Below are positions 1-6,222 of a stretch of DNA of 7,381 bases, in pieces. The position numbers and the translations under genes are program-made. The stretch is from Chloroflexota bacterium (GTDB taxonomy: Bacteria; Chloroflexota; Anaerolineae; J102): assembly GCA_013152695.1 (NCBI GenBank), contig JAADFV010000103.1:1-7381 (forward strand), given 5' to 3'. Below the pieces are notes generated by a model, which worked only from the letters and a program-made list of their open reading frames with translations, did not search any database and had not been told where the DNA came from. Numbering within the stretch: position 1 is the stretch's first letter; each line of letters starts with the position of its first letter.

Positions 1-48
1 CGACTGGAAGTTGGGCTCTACAGGCCTGCGCCGTCCTTGTCGCGGTAA

Positions 49-75
49 GTCCATCGCATCACGGATGCGATGGAC
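49..75. repeat. Perfect 12-bp-stem hairpin with 3-nt loop
   Basis: Bases 49-60 (GTCCATCGCATC) are perfectly complementary to 64-75, leaving the loop ACG at 61-63. No T-run follows on either strand, so this does not look like a simple intrinsic terminator. The inner 15 bases (55-69) recur in reverse complement at 131-145, which suggests a REP-like or BIME-like dispersed element. The dispersed-repeat reading is inference, because only one neighbourhood can be seen here. Confidence 0.75.
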
Positions 76-130
76 GCGGCTGGCCTCCCACCACCGCCGT
101 TCGCCCTACCATCACGTACCGGGCGTCAGA

Positions 131-145
131 CGCATCCGTGATGCG
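131..145. repeat. Inverted 15-bp copy of the 55-69 hairpin core
   Basis: Bases 131-145 (CGCATCCGTGATGCG) are the exact reverse complement of 55-69 and can form a 6-bp stem with a CGT loop. Identity ends exactly at the 15-mer, since both flanking bases differ. The two copies lie about 60 bp apart and could also pair with each other into a larger stem-loop. Confidence 0.7.
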
Positions 146-305
146 GCGCAATACCACACCGCAGGCAAGCCGTGTATGGACCGGTGAGATGCCCAGCGGC
201 TGCTCTGAGGGCTGACTTTGCTAAGGTGTGTGATGGCAGAAAGTCGTTGTTGACAAGACGGGTGAGGCTGTGGTTGCCACCTGCGCGCAAAACCAAGCGA
301 TATTC

Positions 306-1127
306 TCAGGCGGTTGAGGGATGTAAGACCTTTTGATTTTGCTTATGCAGAGTAAAGAGAACAGCAGCAAAATAGCTGAAATAGGCGAGTACTTCCGTTA
401 AAGAGGGGTTACCATTGTAGCCTAACAAAGACTTGAGGATGGTTCCCAGGACAGAGTTCTCATCGAGCAGATAGTTGATATCCCACACGTGTTCGATCAC
501 GGCAGGAATCCAGCCCACTTCGTTGAACTCGTGGACGCCATGCGCCACCAAACCAGCGGCAAAGAGCAACAGGAGCACACTAGAAACCTGGAAAAAACGC
601 CGTAAATCAAGGCGTACCGTGGCCGTAAACAGAGCATACCCTAAAACGACAGCAGTGGCGAGACCAAGGAGAGCACCGATTAGCGTTGCCTGGGCGTTGG
701 TGGTAAAGGTAGCCGCCGTCAAAAACAAGGCCAGCTCGATACCTTCTCGCAAGACGGCAAGGAAAACCATCAAAAACAAGGGTACGGCCGCGCTTTTTTG
801 GATGGCCGAACGAATATCTGCCTCCAGTTTCTGCTGGAGAAAGCGGGCTTGCTGCCCCATCCAAAAGATCATCCAGGTAAGGATGGCGGCAGCTAAAAGC
901 ATGGTGGAGCCTTCGAAGACCATCTCTGCTTGACCTTGGAGGGAACTGCCAAGAAAGTAGAGCAGTAGGGCCCCGAAGAGGCTGATAAGGGCGGCACTGA
1001 TCACACCCTTCCATACTATTTTTCCTAGATCAGAACGATCCAGTTTACGCAGAACACTAAAAAGAATACCGACGATTAAAGCAGCTTCGATGCCTTCACG
1101 AAGTGCTAATAAAAAGGCAGGGAACAT
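306..1127 (-). CDS. efeU: FTR1/EfeU-family iron permease
   Basis: This is a predicted 273-residue polytopic inner-membrane protein of the FTR1/OFeT family, about the length of E. coli EfeU (276). Two REGxE iron-binding motifs are visible, REGIE at residues 10-14 in TM1 and REGIE at 127-131 in TM4, as expected for family members that carry iron across the membrane. Further family-like signals are H196/H199/E200/E203 around residues 194-206 and the C-terminal GYNGNPSLTEVLAYFSYF region (236-253). Roughly seven hydrophobic segments can be counted. The start is supported by a good Shine-Dalgarno at 1136-1141. The gene is last in the dtxR-feoABC run, 61 bp after the FeoC-like gene. FTR1 proteins usually work with a ferroxidase (Fet3) or EfeO/EfeB, and no such partner is in this window. 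The family assignment is firm, while the substrate oxidation state is inferred from the family. Confidence 0.95.
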   Translation of the reverse strand: MFPAFLLALREGIEAALIVGILFSVLRKLDRSDLGKIVWKGVISAALISLFGALLLYFLGSSLQGQAEMVFEGSTMLLAAAILTWMIFWMGQQARFLQQKLEADIRSAIQKSAAVPLFLMVFLAVLREGIELALFLTAATFTTNAQATLIGALLGLATAVVLGYALFTATVRLDLRRFFQVSSVLLLLFAAGLVAHGVHEFNEVGWIPAVIEHVWDINYLLDENSVLGTILKSLLGYNGNPSLTEVLAYFSYFAAVLFTLHKQNQKVLHPSTA

Positions 1128-1135
1128 GGGATATA

Positions 1136-1141
1136 TCTCCT
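1136..1141 (-). promoter_or_regulatory. Shine-Dalgarno of the FTR1 permease gene
   Basis: Read on the minus strand this is AGGAGA, 8 nt before the ATG at 1127. It is the only strong Shine-Dalgarno seen in front of any gene in this window, and it fixes the permease start. Confidence 0.75.
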
Positions 1142-1163
1142 AAAATTTGGGGTAAAATTGGGG
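1141..1163. repeat. Two-copy 11-12-bp direct repeat upstream of the permease
   Basis: TAAAATTTGGGG (1141-1152) is followed directly by TAAAATTGGGG (1153-1163), the copies differing by one T. It lies between the FeoC-like gene and the FTR1 gene, just upstream of the latter's ribosome-binding site. It might be a small regulatory element or chance slippage. No promoter is recognisable in this 61-bp gap. Confidence 0.5.
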
Positions 1164-1188
1164 TGCAAGATGTCTGGGAGAGAAGAAT

Positions 1189-1467
1189 TCAAGAGTCTTC
1201 CGGAGGAATGGCGTAGGAGGGAGGCAACTTGAGCACATAGGTACATTTCTCGGGGCCAGGACAGGTATTTTTGCGGAACAGACCACAACTGGCGCATTTC
1301 TCGATGTCATTTCCGTACGGCAGTTGCTTCAATAAGTACCCTTTTTGCACAAGGAATTGAATCATGCCCTCCAGGGCCTGGGGATCAATGTCCAAGCGCC
1401 GGCTCAGACTTTGCAGATCGATTGGCTGCTGGGCATTTCTGATTTCGGAAAGAATAGCTTGTAACAT
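1189..1467 (-). CDS. feoC: FeoC-like winged-helix protein with four-cysteine cluster
   Basis: This small cytoplasmic protein has 92 residues. Residues 1-55 read as a winged-helix fold, with helix LSRRLDIDPQALEGMIQFLV and a following wing GYLLKQL. After it come four cysteines at C58, C61, C69 and C75, spaced C-x2-C-x7-C-x5-C. Enterobacterial FeoC proteins pair a winged helix with a cysteine cluster in the wing that can hold an oxygen-sensitive Fe-S centre. They are proposed to protect or regulate FeoB or act as transcription regulators. The cysteine spacing here is not identical to the enterobacterial pattern, so 'FeoC-like' is the safe label. The gene lies 25 bp after feoB and is probably co-transcribed. 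Only a weak AAAGAA precedes the start. The Fe-S cluster and any DNA binding are inferences. Confidence 0.85.
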   Translation of the reverse strand: MLQAILSEIRNAQQPIDLQSLSRRLDIDPQALEGMIQFLVQKGYLLKQLPYGNDIEKCASCGLFRKNTCPGPEKCTYVLKLPPSYAIPPEDS

Positions 1468-1492
1468 GATTCTTTGTCTGACTACAGGAACA

Positions 1493-3709
1493 TTAGAAGA
1501 GCCGCAGGCCTCCCTGGAAAACGACTAAAGCCGCTAACCAGGCAATGGAGACTTGGAGTCCAACACTGGTGGCGGCCCAACGAACACCGAATTCCTGACG
1601 TTGGGCGGCAATGGTAGCAGCACAAGGAGTGTAGAGTAATACAAAAACCATAAATGCCAGGCCTGCCAGGGCGCCATGCCCTTGACTTGTCTTCTCAAAA
1701 CTTTGCCGGACGGCTATTGCCAGCCCGGTAGTGTTCGCCGAGGTGTCTTCCTCGCCGAAGTGAATGCCAATGAGGGTAGGAAGTGCCTTCACGGTGTCCC
1801 ATGTGGCATGAATAAAGCCGCGTACAGAAGATTGCAGGGCAGCAGACAAAGACGGTGAAGGTGTCTCTTCTTGACTATTATCGACATGATAAACCTGCGC
1901 CGAAGTGCTGATAATCACCTCTTTCGCCACGAGACCGCTGAGCAGAGCACTACTCATTTGCCAGTTTCCGAAGCCCAGTGGCTTGAAAATCGGCGTAAGT
2001 GTATTGGCGACAATGGCAAAAACACTGTCTTCGACATCTGTTTTTGTAAAATGCCCCTCTCCCTGAACAGGAATGGCCATCAGCAACCAGATGATGACAC
2101 TAACCCAAATGATGATCTTTGCCGCCCCTTGCCAAAAAGTTTTGGTACGCAGTACCATTTCTCGCCACACATTGGGCAGAGAAGGCAGGCGGTAAGAAGG
2201 AAGTTCCATCAACAATCCCGTATCATCTTTCTGTTGGAAAAGAGACTTGCGCAGGATGAGCCCCACTAAAATTCCAATCAGGACACCAAGAAAATACATG
2301 GACAAAATCACGAGGCTACGATAACGTGGAAAAAAGATGGTGGCGATGAGAACATAGACAGGTAATCTTGCCCCACAACTCATGAAAGGAATCAAGAGAC
2401 CTGTGAGGAGCCGGTCTTTCTCGTTTTCGAGGGTACGGGTGGCATACACCGCCGGTACATTGCAACCAAAACCTAATATCAGAGGAACGAAACTCTTTCC
2501 GTGCAGGCCTAAGCGCCGCATATAGCGATCCATCACAAAGGCAGCACGCGCCATGTAGCCGCTATCCTCGAGGAGAGCCAGGCCTAAATACAAAAACATG
2601 AGCACAGGAACAAAGACGAGCACACCGCCAATACCGGCAAGAATACCGTCATTGATTAAACTCGCAATCCAGGTGTCATTCAGACGAAAGAGGGAAAGCG
2701 TCAGATCAATCACTTGTGCGAAGGAACCGGTGAAAAAGTCATTGACCCAATTCACGTAAGGGGTAGCGACATCGGTAGAGAGTTTGAACACCATCCACAT
2801 CATACCAAAAAACAGCACAAGCCCCCCGACGGGATGGGTGGCCACGCGGTCAATGCGATCGGTCAGACTAAGGCGGTGGGGATCGCGAAGATGGACGGTG
2901 TCCTGAATCAAGTTGTGAATCCAGCAATAACGCCGGTCGGCAATGACGGTATCGATCTCCTCGTCGAATTTCTCTTCCAACTGCTGGATAAGCTCATTTG
3001 CGCGGGCGAGAATGGCCTGAGCAGTGACGGTATTTGCCACTTTGGCCAGGCAATCGTCATCTTTTTCCAATAACTTCAGAGCCAACCAACGGGGAGGGTA
3101 ACGCTGGCTGAGCGACTCATGTTGGACAATCAGTTCCTGCAAATCATCGATCGCCCTTTGAATATCTTCCCCGTAATCGACCAGCATCTTAATGTTGCTG
3201 GATCGTGAACCATGAGCTGCCGCGGTTTGGGCAATAGTTTTCTTGAGCAATTCCATCCCCTCACCCCGCCGGGCAGCCATCGGCACCACCGCAATCCCCA
3301 ATCGACCCGAAAGTACCTCCAAATCGAAGTCGATACCCTGATTTTTGGCAACATCCTGCATATTGAGTGCCAATATCACAGAGGAGGTCATCTCTAGAAT
3401 CTGAATAACGAGGTAGAGATTGCGCTCAAGATTGGTGGCATCGGCTACGACCACAACGAGGTCTGGATGTTTATCAAGGATAAAATCACGGGTGATCACT
3501 TCTTCCAAGGAAAAAGCCGACAAGCTATAGGCGCCCGGCAAATCTACAAGCCTGAACACATCGCCATTCCACTTCCACAAGCCTTCCTTTCGCTCGACCG
3601 TCTTTCCCGGCCAGTTGCCTGTGTGCTGATTGGCACCCGTGAGCGCGTTGAAGATGGTGCTCTTTCCTGTGTTGGGGTTGCCCGCCAGGGCTATCGTGTA
3701 TTGACCCAT
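1493..3709 (-). CDS. feoB: FeoB ferrous iron transporter
   Basis: This 738-residue inner-membrane Fe(II) transporter has a cytosolic N-terminal G domain. G1 is GNPNTGKST (10-18), the switch I region is WPGKTVE (33-39), G3 is DLPG (56-59), G4 is NMQD (116-119), and the G5 area is near PMAARRGEG (143-151). A helical GDI-like linker spans about 171-270. The membrane part starts near residue 293 and contains the Gate segments LGFGCNVPA (412-420), FMSCGARLPVY (442-452), LVAKEVIISTSAQVY (593-607) and LLYTPCAATIA (691-701). The conserved cysteines C416, C445 and C696 are present. The size is close to the E. coli protein (773), with no truncation or frameshift. FeoA lies 9 bp upstream and the FeoC-like gene 25 bp downstream, a full feoABC order. 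The start is preceded by a weak AAGG that overlaps the feoA stop. Whether transport is GTP-gated or driven by GTP hydrolysis cannot be told from sequence. Confidence 0.98.
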   Translation of the reverse strand: MGQYTIALAGNPNTGKSTIFNALTGANQHTGNWPGKTVERKEGLWKWNGDVFRLVDLPGAYSLSAFSLEEVITRDFILDKHPDLVVVVADATNLERNLYLVIQILEMTSSVILALNMQDVAKNQGIDFDLEVLSGRLGIAVVPMAARRGEGMELLKKTIAQTAAAHGSRSSNIKMLVDYGEDIQRAIDDLQELIVQHESLSQRYPPRWLALKLLEKDDDCLAKVANTVTAQAILARANELIQQLEEKFDEEIDTVIADRRYCWIHNLIQDTVHLRDPHRLSLTDRIDRVATHPVGGLVLFFGMMWMVFKLSTDVATPYVNWVNDFFTGSFAQVIDLTLSLFRLNDTWIASLINDGILAGIGGVLVFVPVLMFLYLGLALLEDSGYMARAAFVMDRYMRRLGLHGKSFVPLILGFGCNVPAVYATRTLENEKDRLLTGLLIPFMSCGARLPVYVLIATIFFPRYRSLVILSMYFLGVLIGILVGLILRKSLFQQKDDTGLLMELPSYRLPSLPNVWREMVLRTKTFWQGAAKIIIWVSVIIWLLMAIPVQGEGHFTKTDVEDSVFAIVANTLTPIFKPLGFGNWQMSSALLSGLVAKEVIISTSAQVYHVDNSQEETPSPSLSAALQSSVRGFIHATWDTVKALPTLIGIHFGEEDTSANTTGLAIAVRQSFEKTSQGHGALAGLAFMVFVLLYTPCAATIAAQRQEFGVRWAATSVGLQVSIAWLAALVVFQGGLRLF

Positions 3710-3718
3710 GGGATAACC

Positions 3719-4000
3719 TTAATTCAACTCTACCCAGATTTTTTCGGCGAGACCCCGACCGATGGCCAGCCGTGAGCCACGCACCGATATCAATAGCGGC
3801 CCACCATAATTCTGCAAAACCTTGAAATCGGTACCTGGAGTGAGTCCCATTTCGGCCAGTCGATGAGTAGCTCTGTGACCGGCGTCGACCTTGACCAGAC
3901 GCACCTTTTGATCGCGTTCTACTTCCGAAAGCGGTTTGCTTTGTGAATTCGCACTGTGGTGATGAGAAACTCGTTGATGAGAAAGATGATGTCGTCGCAT
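3719..4000 (-). CDS. feoA: FeoA, SH3-like partner of FeoB, with His-rich N-terminus
   Basis: This 93-residue cytoplasmic protein has an FeoA domain from about residue 24 to the end. The hallmarks are the PLSEV start, a β-barrel core, HRLAEMGLTPGTDFKVL (46-62) and GPLLISVRGSRLAIGRGLAEKIWV (67-90). FeoA proteins are thought to bind FeoB and aid ferrous iron uptake. Ahead of the domain is an unusual 23-residue extension with six histidines (H4, H5, H8, H13, H14, H15). No in-frame ATG, GTG or TTG occurs between the first codon and the domain, so the extension is likely real. It may bind metal, which is inference. No Shine-Dalgarno is visible. The gene sits 34 bp after the DtxR-family regulator and 9 bp before feoB. 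Confidence 0.94.
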   Translation of the reverse strand: MRRHHLSHQRVSHHHSANSQSKPLSEVERDQKVRLVKVDAGHRATHRLAEMGLTPGTDFKVLQNYGGPLLISVRGSRLAIGRGLAEKIWVELN

Positions 4001-4034
4001 GAGATAATCGCGGGGATAAAATAAGGAATGAAAG

Positions 4035-4724
4035 TTAATCTGTCAGGGTAACTTGGACGGTAGCAGCAATATCTGAGGCAAGGATAAGTTCATTATCAGC
4101 AACTTCGACAAGCAATGCCCCTTGGGCAGAAACTGCGAGGACACGAATGTGTGCCCCGGGCTGAATCCCTTCCATCTCCAAGAATTCTTTGGCTGGCTCA
4201 GTGGCGCCCACTTCGACAATTTGCGCACGCTGTCCTACCTGCATATCAGATAGAGATTGCAAAATGATGGGATGCTTTATGGTTACGGCCGGGGGAATGC
4301 GCTCAGACTGAGGGCTGACGGTGGGATTCCCCAAGTAGTCTGACAGTTTCTCGCCTACATCGTCGGTGGTAACATGCTCAAATCGGCAAGCAAAATCTTC
4401 CGCAGTTTGCGGGGGAAGCCCCAACTTTTCGACAAGAAAGACTTCCCAAAGACGGCGCTTTCGCAAAACTCGCTGTGCGATCGCGATCCCAGCCGGGGTC
4501 AGCAACACACCTTTGTAGGGCTGGTACGCAACCAGTCCCCTTTCTTCCAACTTTCGACACATTTGATTGGTCGAAACAGGAGATATAGCCAGCTCCTCTG
4601 CCAGATGCGAAATAGGCACAGGTTTTTCGTCCCCAGAAAGAAGGGCAATACGAATCAAGTACATTTCGATGGATTCGGAAAGGAGGCTGCTAAGATTCTG
4701 TTCGATCATGTTGATTTGCGGCAT
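4035..4724 (-). CDS. DtxR-family iron-dependent transcriptional regulator
   Basis: This 229-residue predicted repressor has three parts. An N-terminal winged helix covers about 10-80, with ISHLAEELAISPVSTNQMCRKLEERGLV as helix-turn-helix. A metal-binding and dimerisation region covers about 81-145. A C-terminal FeoA/SH3-like domain covers about 155-226. By hand alignment to Corynebacterium DtxR, the primary metal ligands are kept: M21 (DtxR M10), C113 (C102), E116 (E105) and H117 (H106), seen in IEMYL and CRFEHV. Mn-type MntR has Asp and Glu at the Met and Cys positions, so iron specificity is favoured. The ancillary site is changed: DtxR H79 aligns with R90 and H98 with E109, while E83 is kept as E94. 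The gene leads the feo operon, and a palindrome lies 46-65 bp upstream. No Shine-Dalgarno is visible, and ATG codon 6 is an alternative start. Confidence 0.93.
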   Translation of the reverse strand: MPQINMIEQNLSSLLSESIEMYLIRIALLSGDEKPVPISHLAEELAISPVSTNQMCRKLEERGLVAYQPYKGVLLTPAGIAIAQRVLRKRRLWEVFLVEKLGLPPQTAEDFACRFEHVTTDDVGEKLSDYLGNPTVSPQSERIPPAVTIKHPIILQSLSDMQVGQRAQIVEVGATEPAKEFLEMEGIQPGAHIRVLAVSAQGALLVEVADNELILASDIAATVQVTLTD

Positions 4725-4769
4725 AGAATACGGCAGAGGAAGTCTATTTTGTAAAATATCATCCTAATT

Positions 4770-4789
4770 TTATAAGGCATGCCTAATAA
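4770..4789. promoter_or_regulatory. 20-bp palindrome, candidate DtxR-type operator
   Basis: TTATAAGGCATGCCTAATAA is a 20-bp inverted repeat with one mismatched pair (4774 and 4785), centred on GGCATGCC. It resembles DtxR/IdeR and SirR boxes in carrying AAGG and CCTAA half-sites. It lies 46 to 65 bp upstream of the regulator's ATG and overlaps a possible minus-strand -10 element, TATAAA (4774-4769). Metal-loaded regulator bound here would block transcription of its own operon. The palindrome is seen directly. The ligand and function are inferred from position and family. Confidence 0.65.
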
Positions 4790-4971
4790 TACATGGAAAT
4801 CAAATTGGAAGCAAAATTTCGAAGTTGAAATAATCACAAAATAGATTCTAAGCCGATAAGGCCCAATAAATGCGGGTGATTCTCAAGAAACCTAAGAAAT
4901 TGGTATGCTTTTTCACCCAAATACGGGCATGGGCACAACGATGGACGCGAGCAGAACTATTTTTCACATTA

Positions 4972-4987
4972 TTTAGGCCGAACTAAA
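4972..4987. promoter_or_regulatory. Weak second palindrome with TTTAG/CTAAA arms
   Basis: TTTAGGCCGAACTAAA pairs five bases on each side with an imperfect centre. The TTAGG part matches half of a DtxR-type site. It lies mid-way in the divergent region, about 185 bp before the dehydrogenase start. It may be a secondary site for the same regulator or chance. Confidence 0.25.
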
Positions 4988-5096
4988 GACTTATTATTCA
5001 TAACGTCGCTTTATGTCAATTCAATCCAATAAAGTCTTCTTGGTTCCGGCTTGTCTGGGTTAGGATATGAAACATACTTATATTTTCGACCTTCCA

Positions 5097-5105
5097 TGCT
5101 ACAAT
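5097..5105 (+). promoter_or_regulatory. Extended -10 promoter candidate for the 5172 gene
   Basis: TGCTACAAT matches the extended -10 form TGnTATAAT with one change in the hexamer. Seventeen bases upstream the -35 position reads CTTATA (5077-5082), a poor match, as is common for extended -10 promoters. Transcription would start near 5112 and give a leader of about 60 nt without an obvious Shine-Dalgarno. Confidence 0.4.
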
Positions 5106-5171
5106 TTGTGTAAATACTCGAGTTAGAATAAATCCTGGCTAAGAAAAGTCGCTCCGCACAGCACCCTTTCC

Positions 5172-6191
5172 ATGAAGCGCTATTCTCTCATTTTTATAGC
5201 ACCACATCGAATAGAAATCCGGCAAGAAACCTTGCCTGCCGCCAAGACAGGCCAGGTACTGGTGCAAACCCTGGCCTCGGCGATTAGCGCCGGCACAGAA
5301 ATGCTCATCTACCGGGGCCTAGCCCCGGCTGACATGGCTGCTGATACCAGTATTCCGGCGCTGGCAGGCAAACTGGACTTTCCTCTCAAATACGGCTACG
5401 CTTGTGTTGGCAAAGTGGTCGATACCCCTGATGCTGCCCTGGCTCCCTGGCGCGAGCGGCTTGTTTTCGCCTTTCATCCCCACGAAAGCCTTTTTTGGGC
5501 TGAACCCTCCCAACTTCATCCTTTACCCCAACACACTTCTCCTCATACAGCGCTCTTCCTTCCCAACATGGAAACTGCTGTCAATTTCGTACAAGATGGT
5601 CGTCCCCTCTTGGGGGAAGACGTCGCCGTTTGGGGTCAGGGGGTGGTTGGATTACTCACCACCGCCTTGTTGGCACAGTTCCCTCTTGCCACATTAACAA
5701 CCTTTGACCGCTACTCCTTGCGCCGAAAACTATCGTTGTCTTTGGGCGCAGGTCAGGCCCTCGATCCTGATGATAACAATGGCATCGAGCAATGGCGCAG
5801 GCGTATACCTCAGGGCCCCGATCTTGTCTACGAACTTGCAGGCGCACCAGCCGCCCTGAATCAGGCCATCAATCTAACCGGCTATCACAGTCGTGTGATC
5901 ATCGGTTCGTGGTATGGACGTAAGCGCGTCACCCTCGATCTGGGCGGTGCATTCCACCGGAATCGCGTCCAACTTCGCAGCAGCCAGGTCAGCACGATTG
6001 AACCCGCACTACGCGGGCGCTGGCCCAAAGCCCGTCGTTTGCAGAGTGCCTGGCATCAGCTTGGCCAGTTGCCCGTAGAGCAACTTATCACCCACCATTT
6101 TGCCTTTACCCAAGCTGCCAACGCCTATACCCTCCTCGACCAACACCCCGAATCTGCTCTCCAAATTATCCTTGACTACACTTCGATCTAA
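5172..6191 (+). CDS. MDR-superfamily oxidoreductase, BchC-like, lacking zinc ligands
   Basis: This 339-residue soluble protein has the medium-chain dehydrogenase/reductase layout. An N-terminal GroES-like domain (about 1-130) carries ISAGTEMLIYRG (38-49), as in bacteriochlorophyllide dehydrogenase BchC and relatives. A Rossmann domain follows with GQGVVG (155-160) and an acidic residue in TFDR (D179), which favours NAD(H). C78 is the only cysteine, so the four-cysteine structural zinc lobe is absent. The catalytic Cys and the GHE His of zinc alcohol dehydrogenases are replaced, by the SAGTE and GYACVG segments, so zinc-free catalysis is likely. The substrate is unknown. No bacteriochlorophyll gene is nearby, so BchC function should not be assumed. 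It may be transcribed with rsgA 31 bp downstream. The start fits the family N-terminus despite lacking a Shine-Dalgarno. Confidence 0.85.
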   Translation: MKRYSLIFIAPHRIEIRQETLPAAKTGQVLVQTLASAISAGTEMLIYRGLAPADMAADTSIPALAGKLDFPLKYGYACVGKVVDTPDAALAPWRERLVFAFHPHESLFWAEPSQLHPLPQHTSPHTALFLPNMETAVNFVQDGRPLLGEDVAVWGQGVVGLLTTALLAQFPLATLTTFDRYSLRRKLSLSLGAGQALDPDDNNGIEQWRRRIPQGPDLVYELAGAPAALNQAINLTGYHSRVIIGSWYGRKRVTLDLGGAFHRNRVQLRSSQVSTIEPALRGRWPKARRLQSAWHQLGQLPVEQLITHHFAFTQAANAYTLLDQHPESALQIILDYTSI

Positions 6192-6222
6192 GCCTCACCC
6201 CAATATTTTCCCTTCAACCTTT

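Larger units (their letters stand above)
1..305. other. Intergenic region without a supported gene
   Basis: No convincing coding region is visible on either strand. The plus-strand frame beginning at base 3 stays open to a TGA at 213-215, and the frame beginning at base 2 is open to about 190. Both lack a good start, a recognisable motif or a ribosome-binding site, and simultaneous open frames are expected in GC-rich non-coding DNA. The stretch holds two related hairpin-forming inverted repeats (49-75 and 131-145). I found no tRNA T-loop signature, RNase P RNA core or tmRNA start. The 10-mer at 6-15 is the reverse complement of 7290-7299 in the heptad tract near the window's other end, so another such tract may lie just outside the window. 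It could also be the decayed remnant of a mobile element. Confidence 0.55.
4725..5171. other. Divergent intergenic regulatory region
   Basis: This AT-rich spacer lies between the minus-strand iron operon and the plus-strand dehydrogenase gene. It contains the 20-bp operator candidate, a weaker TTTAG/CTAAA palindrome, a plausible promoter for the 5172 gene and an imperfect inverted repeat (4986-4995 against 5028-5038). CCTAA/TTAGG pentamers occur at 4763, 4782, 4891, 4973 and 5060, five sites where about one would be expected at random base composition. I see no small gene or RNA gene in it. Confidence 0.6.

Noticed and set aside
49..145. CRISPR-like repeats
   Set aside because: There are only two short copies in opposite orientation that are self-complementary, without regular spacers or cas genes.
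3..215. Open plus-strand frame at the left edge, possibly a gene tail
   Set aside because: A second frame is open over much of the same stretch, both cross the hairpin repeats, and neither translation shows a known motif.
475..933. Plus-strand open frame opposite the FTR1 gene
   Set aside because: It lies entirely antisense to a clear FTR1 permease gene, and its translation shows no domain.
6100..6222. Longer rsgA starting at the in-frame ATG at 6100
   Set aside because: It would overlap the upstream dehydrogenase by 92 bp and add 41 Pro/Ser/Thr-rich residues with no RsgA homology. The protein from 6223 starts exactly at the OB fold.
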